DNA from: a virus
Strand: one strand, 5' to 3'
DNA: 21,522 nucleotides
IMG/VR virus record: IMGVR_UViG_3300032313_000359
Span: 1-21,522 of that record
Positions within the stretch are counted from its first letter, which is position 1; every line of letters starts with the position of its first letter. Below are positions 15,391 to 21,522 of the stretch, in pieces. Made by a program: the position numbers and the translations under genes. The notes below the pieces were generated by a model. The model did no database searches, was not told the DNA's origin, and saw only the letters and a list, made by a program, of their open reading frames with translations.

Positions 15391-17526
15391 ATGCCAACTT
15401 TAGAAGAATTATTTAGAAACAAAAAATACGATAGACTTGAGGGTAAAACACCACAAGAGGCATTTGCTGTAAGAAATAGTAAAGATATTCAGATATCAAC
15501 AATAAGTCCTTTACTTAATGCTTCATCTGTTAAACTTATAAATAAAATAAGATTAGGGAAAGCTACCGAAAGATTTACAGAAACTAGAGTTGAAAGTGAA
15601 TTGGTTGGATTACTTCCATTTGCTAATTTTTCATCAGCCGTATTATATGGTACTGATATCCTAAGAATTTCATCCCAAAATACATCATTGGGAGAAGCTA
15701 TGAAGGCTGGTACTGGTGGTAGGGGATTGGTAGCAACTGCTGCTAGAGTAGTAGGTGATACTGTTGGGGAAGCCGTACAATTTGGTGGTTCTAGATTATT
15801 AAAAGTACCATCAACATTTAACGCAAAGAGTGCAATAACAAAAGCTGGTGCAGCTATAAAAAATACATTAGGTTCTTTATTTCCGGATGTATTAATCCCA
15901 TCTAAAATAGTTGCAAGTCCAGCATTTACAGCTAAAGTTCCTGGCTTCAATGAAGAATATCGAGTTCATGAAACATTAGCAAATTTAAAAGCATTTTCAT
16001 CTGGAACTAAATTAGCATCATTTTTAGCAAAAAACGCAACTGGTACACCTGACCAAATTAAACAAGCTGTTATTGGGCAAGGATTAAACATAGCACAACA
16101 ACAGGCAAAAAAATTTGTATCAAATCAATTAGTAAAGATTTTATCAAAGGGTGGTGATAAAGCACAACAAATGGCTAAAGAATTACAACAAAGTCAAGTT
16201 GTTTTTCTTAGATACTCATCTTTAAAAAAATATACTGATGTTGTAAAAGGTGTAAGACAGTTTGGAAACCCACCATTAAACTTTGCAAACCAAGAATATA
16301 CAGTAACTGATACTGATATAGAACAAAGAAATGACCTTTCAACTAAATACATAATAGAATTTAGTGGTGAAACAGATGAAAAGAAAAGAGGAAAAGCTAG
16401 ATTTTTAAAAGAAAAAAACCAAGCGGAATCAAATTACATTGATGGTGAAACTAATGGTGTTTGGAAATATTCAAAAGTACCACGTAAAACCGATAGAACA
16501 ACACTTGGAATAGGTACGTTTGGAGACAATAAAAATAGAGCATATCCCTACAATGGAGAAACATCAGATGTAAATAGTGAAAATGATTTTGTACCATTAA
16601 AATTCACGTCAGTAGCCACAGGAACATCTGTAATATTTAGAGGTACTATTACTGGATTGAGTGAACAATTTTCACCATCTTGGGATAGTAGTAGATTTAT
16701 TGGAGCTCCATTTAACTTTTATACATATCAAAGTATTGAGAGAACTGTACAATTTTCATTTAAAGTATTTTCTCTAACTGGATTAGAACATAAAGCATGT
16801 TGGTCTAAGTTAGGTTATTTATCTTCATTATGCTATCCTCAAAGTTATATGTCTGCCACTGGTGCTGTAAGTGCTCCATTTTTGAAATTTACATTGGGTG
16901 ATATGTATAGAAATAAGGAATGTTTTATTGAAAACATGTCTTATAATATAGATGATAACTATCCTTGGGAAGTAGGACTAAATGGTAAAGACCTACAAAA
17001 TTATAGATTACCAACAATTGTTGAAGTTACAATTACATTGAAATTCGTTGAAGCAAAATCAAATACATATAATCAAAAAGTTGATTCCGATGGTAAATTA
17101 GATAATACTGAACTTGGAAGTAAAATGTATGGATTTAAAGAAACTTACAATAATGTTGATAGTAAACAAAATGATAAACAATTCACATCAACAAATAAAC
17201 CCGATGTGGCAGCTGACCCATTAAAACCCGAATCTGAAAAAAATCAACAAGAACAGGGAGACCCATATCCGCAAGATTCAACAGAGGAAGCATTATTTGT
17301 ACAAAAACAATTTAAATTACAAAAAGCAAATATATTCCACACACCACTAGGACAAACCAAATCAAGACCAGTTTATAGACAAAAGAAAACTGGTAAATTG
17401 TATTTTGGAGATGGTACTCCGTATGATGGACTTGGAAAAGAAAAATCAGGACCTGATTTAAGTTTTGTTACTAAAGTGGATGTTGTGGCTAATCCATTTA
17501 CACCTAATATAGATAATATAGGATAA
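15391..17526 (+). CDS. Putative tail-tube initiator / baseplate-proximal tube protein, 711 aa
   Basis: The N-terminal part (about 1-110) is polar with Arg-rich helices. Residues 110-300 are Ala/Lys-rich. The section around residues 420-560 has tube-like strand patterns: FRGTITGLSEQFSPSWDSSR, TVQFSFKVFSLTGLEHKACW, SAPFLKFTLGDMYRNKECFI and PTIVEVTITLKFVEA. This alternation and the IGDMY-type strand resemble proteins that nucleate the tube on the baseplate (T4 gp48/gp54 role). The C-terminal 150 residues are polar and low in complexity. T4 counterparts are about half this length, so extra domains are present. Position between tape measure and LysM protein supports the role, but identity is inferred. 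It starts 11 bases after the tape-measure stop. Confidence 0.6.
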   Translation: MPTLEELFRNKKYDRLEGKTPQEAFAVRNSKDIQISTISPLLNASSVKLINKIRLGKATERFTETRVESELVGLLPFANFSSAVLYGTDILRISSQNTSLGEAMKAGTGGRGLVATAARVVGDTVGEAVQFGGSRLLKVPSTFNAKSAITKAGAAIKNTLGSLFPDVLIPSKIVASPAFTAKVPGFNEEYRVHETLANLKAFSSGTKLASFLAKNATGTPDQIKQAVIGQGLNIAQQQAKKFVSNQLVKILSKGGDKAQQMAKELQQSQVVFLRYSSLKKYTDVVKGVRQFGNPPLNFANQEYTVTDTDIEQRNDLSTKYIIEFSGETDEKKRGKARFLKEKNQAESNYIDGETNGVWKYSKVPRKTDRTTLGIGTFGDNKNRAYPYNGETSDVNSENDFVPLKFTSVATGTSVIFRGTITGLSEQFSPSWDSSRFIGAPFNFYTYQSIERTVQFSFKVFSLTGLEHKACWSKLGYLSSLCYPQSYMSATGAVSAPFLKFTLGDMYRNKECFIENMSYNIDDNYPWEVGLNGKDLQNYRLPTIVEVTITLKFVEAKSNTYNQKVDSDGKLDNTELGSKMYGFKETYNNVDSKQNDKQFTSTNKPDVAADPLKPESEKNQQEQGDPYPQDSTEEALFVQKQFKLQKANIFHTPLGQTKSRPVYRQKKTGKLYFGDGTPYDGLGKEKSGPDLSFVTKVDVVANPFTPNIDNIG

Positions 17527-17527
17527 T

Positions 17528-17821
17528 ATGAGAAGTAGATATGAAACAAATGATACTAAAAAAACTACGGATGGTAGAATTGTATATAAAACTAAAAGAT
17601 ATCCAAACATACCATTAAGAGAAACTGATGTTTATGTTGCTACTGAAACTGGTGATAGATTGGATACACTAGCTAATTATTTTTATGGACATGCATCACT
17701 TTGGTGGATTATAGCAGCAGCAAATAATATACATGATGCAAAGTTTTCTTTTCCTGATGGTACTATACTTAGAATACCGGTACAATATATAGAAATTGTA
17801 AATAATCAAACTAATATATAA
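17528..17821 (+). CDS. LysM-type baseplate protein (T4 gp53-like), 97 aa
   Basis: After a basic N-terminus (KTKRYPNIPLRETDVYVATE), residues about 40-90 form a LysM-like fold: TGDRLDTLANYFYGHASLWW, IIAAANNIHDAKFSFPDGT and LRIPVQY. The pattern GDRLDxLAxxFYGxxxLWWxIAxxN with a closing PxGTxLRIP is diagnostic of phage LysM baseplate proteins, including the gp53 wedge family and the small tail protein X type. It joins neighbouring proteins at the tube-baseplate junction rather than binding cell wall. The ATG begins one base after the previous TAA, and the next gene starts 3 bases after this one, so translation is probably coupled. Confidence 0.85.
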   Translation: MRSRYETNDTKKTTDGRIVYKTKRYPNIPLRETDVYVATETGDRLDTLANYFYGHASLWWIIAAANNIHDAKFSFPDGTILRIPVQYIEIVNNQTNI

Positions 17822-17824
17822 TAG

Positions 17825-20800
17825 ATGTGGCCTCAACTTACTAATATAAATCCTAAAATAGTAGAAAGAATACAGCAAACGGATTCAATTGAAACATCAA
17901 AATTAAATTGTTTTGTTAGGATAATATCTGGTGCTGGTAATGGCTTAGTAATGTCATCAAATCCTGATTGGAAATTGTTTACTGCCGCTGGAGTAGCTCA
18001 AGCATCATTTTACGGAGATTCTACACACAGTGGTGCAATTGGTATGAGTTGGGATGGTAAACCTGTATATGCAATAGACCCAACGGTATTAGATACTCCG
18101 TATAAACCATCACCAATAGTAACGGCTATAAATGTAAAAGAAGGTAAAGACCAAATATCAAGACATTGTGATTTAAAATTAACAGCATTTACTTTAGCAC
18201 AAGTTGAAACATTACAAGCTTATTTAATGGAGCCCGGTTATTCTCTTTTAATAGAATATGGATGGAATACCGATAATGGCGTTAGTGGGTTGATACCATT
18301 AAATGCATCTACTATTGTTTCTGATACTGGTAAATACAATTTGGACCAAGATACATTACATAATAAACGAATTCAATCTAAAGGTGAGTATGATTCATTT
18401 TTTGGATTTATTGTTGGTGGTAGTGTTAGTTCAAATGGAGATGTATTTGATATGTCTATAAAGTTGAGAGGAGCACCGGGCTTACCAACATATTTGCAAT
18501 CACAACATAGTATAGAACCAATTGTAAATGGAAAAGTTTCTAATAAGGCAGCATCACCACCATTTGGTGTATCCGAACTAAATTTGGAAGCAGCTGACCA
18601 AAGAGCGGAAAGACGTTTTAAAAAAATGTATAATGAATTACCAAAGATAAGACAAACTTCTTTTGTAAAAAATATGTTATTTAAAACAAAAGATAACATT
18701 TGGACTAGTGCAGATTTTATAAATTTTGATCCTGTTATTGATAATCAAATATCAAATTGGAGAGATGGTAGAAAGGTTGATGGTACTGAAATAAAAAAAG
18801 AAGAAATTCAACAACCAAAAACAAAAACATCTGGACAGGAACAAAATGCTATAAAAAATGACCCACAAGTACAATGGGAACGATTAAATAAAATAGCAAC
18901 AGATCTTGTAAAAGCTGACACTACAAGAACAAAAGAAGAATTAATAAAGGCAGGATATACTCAAGCTGAAATAGATGAAGCATATAAAACAAGAATTTCA
19001 TACGAATATCTAAAAGATGACAAGGGTAATGAAAGAACTGCAGCTGGTAAACGTGCTACACTTAAGACATTTCCACCACAACCACAACCATCAACACCAC
19101 CAGCTGCAACAGGAACATCAGGAACGGCTGGAACATCTGGAGCAGCAGGAGCCGGTGGGGGGCAGACTGTTTCTAATTTTACAATAGATGCAACTGAAAT
19201 TATGTTGGATGGTGGGTTACCATTACCTAAAGAAAAGTTGTTTTCAAAAAATAGATATGTTAGATTTGGTAAAGTAGTATCAATATTAAACGAAAACTCT
19301 GGAATAGAATCCATTGAGTTGGCGGGTAGAAATGTTAATGTAATAATTGATATTGCAGATGTACATATTGGTGCATTTAAAGGTATATATTCAATTAAAC
19401 CTGAAGCTTTAATAATACCTGGACTTATTCCTGATTTTAGTAAATTCTTTATGGAGCAAAACTTAACGGATTTAAATGAAGATACTACACCTCTTATAAA
19501 TAATTCAATATATTCTATTTCATTTGCACAACCCGAAGCATTAACTGGTAAGTATAGCGAAGAACCATACTATTGGGGTAAGTTAGAAAATTTATATTTA
19601 AATTTTGAATTACTTAAAAAAGAATTATCAGATGCAAATAAAACAATGCGTGATGTATTACAATCATTATTAAATGAAATGAGTGCAGCTGTGGATTCGT
19701 TTTGGAATTTTCAAATAGTTGAGAAAAAAGCAAAAGTAGATGGTAAAGATACAACTGTATATACCATAATTGATGAAAATTGGGTTGGTAAAAATACGTC
19801 TACCCCTGTTCAATTTGTACATAGTGGTGAAAAATCTAAATTTTTACAAGCTGATTTAAGTATCGATATACCGGGTTCTATGACGCAACAAATAATATCA
19901 AAAAGATTATCTTTATCATCAAACCCATCACAAGCAAACATAGAAGTAAGTGCACCTAACTATCCATCTATATTCAATGGTAAGCCTGATAGATTTATGA
20001 CAGGTTATGTAAAACCAAATGGGGTTGCCGAAAATAACGGAGGAACTGGTACATCTGGTACATCGGGAACAAGTGGTACATCTGGCGTTGAGCAAACTGC
20101 AGCTGAAAAAAGATTAAATAAATTTCAAGCATCTACATTAACCCCTGCACAACAAGAGCAAAGGCAGAAATTAATAGACAGAGATAAGGCAAATGCTGAA
20201 TTAATAAAAAAAGGAGAAGGTGGTCCCAATGCAACAGAAGCTGCCGCTTTAAAACTAAATAATGATAAAATTGGAGCTCTTAGACTTAATAATGCAGCTC
20301 AAATAGTTTCATTTGGATTGGCTCCTGGTACTATTGAAGAAAATAATAAACAAATAGATACAATACAAGCCAAATCGGCTGAAATAGAGAAGCGAATAAA
20401 TGCTAGAAAGGCAGGTATTGATGCAGAATCAAAAGCAATTGAAGAAGAAATTAAAGCTTATGAAGACCAAGCCAAACAGCAAGTAGTAGCTAATATATCA
20501 TCTAATTTAGAAAAAATTGATGTAGTTCCGAATCCTGAAGAAAATCTACTTACTGAAGATGTATTTGCAAACTTTTTAAATTCAATGGATGTATTTAAAG
20601 CAAAATTTAAAGTGTATTGTTGTACGGATAAAAAGTTTTTGAATGTACTTAAACAAAACGCAATGAGTAGAAGACTTAGTGGTGGTGGTAGATTATCACA
20701 TCCATTACCTATCAAATATTCGTTTACAATTATCGGAAAGAGTGGTATAAGGAGAGGAGATACTTTTAACATTATTGGAATTCCAAGAAAATATGCAGCT

Positions 20801-20893
20801 TGTGGATTATTCCAAGTAACAGAAGTTGAACAAACTATACAGGATATGAAATGGGTTACTCGTGTTCAAGGAGAATATAGACAACAACAATAA
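17825..20893 (+). CDS. Putative baseplate hub protein with GTSG linkers, 1022 aa
   Basis: N-terminal residues 1-230 look like a hub domain: VTAINVKEGKDQISRHCDLK, LQAYLMEPGYSLLIEYGW and YDSFFGFIVGGSVSSNGDVF. The last 70 residues (LSHPLPIKYSFTIIGKSGIR, GDTFNIIGIPRKYAACGLFQ, VTEVEQTIQDMKWVTRVQGE) match the closing pattern of phage hub proteins (gp27/gpD type). Two insertions break the core: a charged helical and proline-rich stretch leading to GTSGTAGTSGAAGAG (residues 430-444), and GTSGTSGTSGTSG (742-754) followed by about 140 residues of charged coiled coil (to about 893). Both linkers are Gly-X-Y triplets like those of the fibre. It would form the centre of the baseplate. Hub assignment is from pattern and position; exact homology was not testable. 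Confidence 0.65.
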   Translation: MWPQLTNINPKIVERIQQTDSIETSKLNCFVRIISGAGNGLVMSSNPDWKLFTAAGVAQASFYGDSTHSGAIGMSWDGKPVYAIDPTVLDTPYKPSPIVTAINVKEGKDQISRHCDLKLTAFTLAQVETLQAYLMEPGYSLLIEYGWNTDNGVSGLIPLNASTIVSDTGKYNLDQDTLHNKRIQSKGEYDSFFGFIVGGSVSSNGDVFDMSIKLRGAPGLPTYLQSQHSIEPIVNGKVSNKAASPPFGVSELNLEAADQRAERRFKKMYNELPKIRQTSFVKNMLFKTKDNIWTSADFINFDPVIDNQISNWRDGRKVDGTEIKKEEIQQPKTKTSGQEQNAIKNDPQVQWERLNKIATDLVKADTTRTKEELIKAGYTQAEIDEAYKTRISYEYLKDDKGNERTAAGKRATLKTFPPQPQPSTPPAATGTSGTAGTSGAAGAGGGQTVSNFTIDATEIMLDGGLPLPKEKLFSKNRYVRFGKVVSILNENSGIESIELAGRNVNVIIDIADVHIGAFKGIYSIKPEALIIPGLIPDFSKFFMEQNLTDLNEDTTPLINNSIYSISFAQPEALTGKYSEEPYYWGKLENLYLNFELLKKELSDANKTMRDVLQSLLNEMSAAVDSFWNFQIVEKKAKVDGKDTTVYTIIDENWVGKNTSTPVQFVHSGEKSKFLQADLSIDIPGSMTQQIISKRLSLSSNPSQANIEVSAPNYPSIFNGKPDRFMTGYVKPNGVAENNGGTGTSGTSGTSGTSGVEQTAAEKRLNKFQASTLTPAQQEQRQKLIDRDKANAELIKKGEGGPNATEAAALKLNNDKIGALRLNNAAQIVSFGLAPGTIEENNKQIDTIQAKSAEIEKRINARKAGIDAESKAIEEEIKAYEDQAKQQVVANISSNLEKIDVVPNPEENLLTEDVFANFLNSMDVFKAKFKVYCCTDKKFLNVLKQNAMSRRLSGGGRLSHPLPIKYSFTIIGKSGIRRGDTFNIIGIPRKYAACGLFQVTEVEQTIQDMKWVTRVQGEYRQQQ
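19112..19162 (+). repeat. Short Gly-X-Y linker 1 in the hub gene
   Basis: Five Gly-X-Y triplets (GTS GTA GTS GAA GAG) plus extra Gly follow a Pro/Gln-rich stretch (PPQPQPSTPPAA). Composition is that of the fibre's collagen-like blocks. Confidence 0.8.
20039..20086 (+). repeat. Short Gly-X-Y linker 2 in the hub gene
   Basis: Five triplets (GGT then four GTS). Bases 20054-20071 are identical to 403-420 at the start of collagen block 1 of the fibre gene (18 bases). Confidence 0.85.
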
Positions 20894-20897
20894 TATT

Positions 20898-21263
20898 ATG
20901 GGAATTAGTAGAATAGAATATCACGAATTATTAACATCGGAAAACAAACCTTTGATAAAAACTCAAACAATTAAATCTCATATACCAACTCCAAGTTATC
21001 AAGATTATAGACAGGGTTATATTGTTAGATATTTTATTCAAAGAATAAATGATAATGATGCTTTAATATATGAAGTAAACGAAACTGATTATCTAAGATT
21101 TTCGTTAGATGAATTTTATAATGCTGTAAATATAGAATGGAGATTGACTGGTGGAGAAGATGCAATTAAAGACTCAAATTCAAAATCAGTAAAATTAGGT
21201 TCTAAGAAAATGAAAAACTTAATATTCTATTTGGTAAATTATTTACAATTTAGTGGATATTAA
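20898..21263 (+). CDS. Hypothetical baseplate-region protein, 121 aa
   Basis: The ATG at 20898 is preferred over an in-frame GTG at 20862, because the latter overlaps the hub gene and would add an Asn-rich, non-conserved leader. The protein starts MGISRIEYHELLTSENKPLI. It has beta-type stretches (YIVRYFIQRINDNDALIYEV), an acidic centre (NETDYLRFSLDEFYNAVNIEWRL, split by turns) and a basic helical C-terminus (KKMKNLIFYLVNYLQFSGY). No signal peptide or clear membrane helix is seen. I do not recognise the family. It follows the hub gene by 4 bases and ends the tail unit; a small baseplate component is plausible by position. Confidence 0.8.
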   Translation: MGISRIEYHELLTSENKPLIKTQTIKSHIPTPSYQDYRQGYIVRYFIQRINDNDALIYEVNETDYLRFSLDEFYNAVNIEWRLTGGEDAIKDSNSKSVKLGSKKMKNLIFYLVNYLQFSGY

Positions 21264-21295
21264 TTTGGAATTGTTATAAAAGTTTCGTATATTTG
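21264..21295 (+). promoter_or_regulatory. Bacteroidetes-type promoter before the tmRNA gene
   Basis: TTTG at 21264-21267 and TATATTTG at 21288-21295 are separated by 20 bases. This fits the known Bacteroidetes vegetative promoter (-33 TTTG/TTG, -7 TAnnTTTG, spacing about 19-21). The overlapping region also carries TATTTATT (21296-21303), one base from the phage motif, ending 6 bases before the RNA's inferred 5' end. Confidence 0.6.
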
Positions 21296-21355
21296 TATTT
21301 ATTAATATGGGGGTGACTCGGAATTGATTACAATGAGAATTATAGTATCACACGT

Positions 21356-21388
21356 AGACAGAAGTGCTAGATGTCTTTAAATCTGTAC
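21356..21388 (+). other. Pseudoknot 1 of the tmRNA
   Basis: Stem 1: AGACA (21356-21360) with UGUCU (21372-21376). Stem 2: GUGC-u-AGA (21364-21371, one bulged U, one G.U pair) with UCUGUAC (21382-21388). The connecting loops are GAA and UUAAA. This order and size are those of PK1 in bacterial tmRNAs. Confidence 0.8.
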
Positions 21389-21400
21389 AAAACAATAAAT

Positions 21401-21472
21401 GACGAAATGTCAACTATGACCTTCGAAGACCTTATGGCTTTCGTAGGTGCTGATTACGCTGTAGCAGCCTAA
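21401..21472 (+). other. tmRNA tag reading frame (about 23 residues, ends ADYAVAA)
   Basis: The frame is open from 21371 to the TAA at 21470-21472. The likely resume codon is GAC at 21401: it lies 12 bases after PK1 and has U and A at -5 and -4, the positions that set the resume site in E. coli tmRNA. The tag would start DEMSTMTFED and end FVGADYAVAA. The last residues (AVAA) suit recognition by ClpXP-type proteases. An alternative resume at GCT 21449 (also UA at -5/-4) would give only ADYAVAA but lies 60 bases from PK1. Confidence 0.65.
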
Positions 21473-21522
21473 TCACAACAATCGGGTCGGTGCACATACA
21501 ACCTAGGAACAGAAGTGTTTAC

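Larger units (their letters stand above)
21309..21522 (+). ncRNA. ssrA: Phage-borne tmRNA (ssrA), 5' part; 3' end outside the window
   Basis: tmRNA rescues stalled ribosomes: it enters like a tRNA, then supplies a short message that adds a degradation tag. The 5' end GGGGGUGACUCGGAAUUGAUU fits the tRNA-like 5' half (E. coli GGGGCUGAUUCUGGAUUCGA): a 7-base acceptor strand, then the D-loop analogue. A strong H-type pseudoknot follows (21356-21388). Twelve bases later a tag frame begins, ending ADYAVAA-TAA (21449-21472), close to the usual NYALAA. The single-stranded A-rich stretch before it is also typical. Bases 21473-21522 should begin pseudoknot 2; the 3' T-arm, acceptor strand and CCA lie outside. 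It sits 45 bases after the last tail gene on the same strand. A host ssrA beside a prophage is the alternative but is less likely. Confidence 0.86.

Noticed and set aside
20862-20897. GTG at 20862 as start of the 121-aa gene
   Set aside because: It overlaps the hub gene's end and adds an Asn-rich leader. The ATG at 20898, 4 bases after the hub stop, fits the spacing of neighbouring genes.
21371-21472. Ordinary small gene starting at ATG 21371 (33 aa)
   Set aside because: The ATG lies within pseudoknot stems, and the frame's end matches a tmRNA tag. The surrounding RNA structure explains it better.
21264-21522. Host ssrA used as a prophage attachment site
   Set aside because: Islands at ssrA normally recombine in its 3' part, leaving phage genes on that side. 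Here phage genes abut the 5' end within 45 bases, and the tag differs from usual host tags. It cannot be fully excluded without flanking sequence.

Overview
The window is part of an AT-rich virus genome. Every protein gene lies on the + strand and the genes are tightly packed. The gene set is that of a contractile-tailed (T4-like) phage: a giant tail fibre, tail sheath, tail tube, a gp26-type assembly protein, a tape measure, a likely tube-initiator protein, a LysM baseplate protein and a likely baseplate hub. A Bacteroidetes host (Flavobacteriia-like) is inferred. The evidence is A-rich start regions mostly without Shine-Dalgarno sequences, a TTTG/TATATTTG promoter of the Bacteroidetes type near the right end, and protein style. 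No host genes are visible.

Layout. Positions 1-7425 hold the 3' part of a fibre gene that starts outside the window. It has two proline-free collagen-like blocks, tandem 27-residue repeats, eight IFYD/TGYY shaft motifs and a C-terminal S74 self-cleaving chaperone domain. Three small genes of unknown role follow (7462-8613), then the sheath (8741-11074) and tube (11126-11623). Next is a tail-assembly chaperone pair: a gp26-like protein (11743-12504) whose continuation (to 12694) lies in the +1 frame without a well-placed start, suggesting programmed frameshifting. The last unit runs from 12746 to 21263: a 78-aa protein, the tape measure, a 711-aa tube-initiator candidate, a 97-aa LysM (gp53-like) protein, a 1022-aa hub candidate and a 121-aa protein.

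Transcription appears modular. An 8-base motif, TATTTATA, sits in all five longer gaps before a gene and, in two copies, in front of the 78-aa gene; a one-base variant precedes the RNA gene at the right end. I did not see an exact copy inside genes. Strong hairpins close three of the units, after 8613, after 11623 and at 12673-12705.

The most striking element is at the right end: the 5' half of a tmRNA (ssrA) gene, 21309 to beyond 21522. It has a tRNA-like 5' end, a well-formed first pseudoknot, and a tag reading frame that ends ADYAVAA followed by TAA. It lies 45 bases after the last tail gene and appears to be phage-encoded. The inferred tag is about 23 residues, much longer than usual bacterial tags. 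The tRNA-like 3' half lies outside the window.
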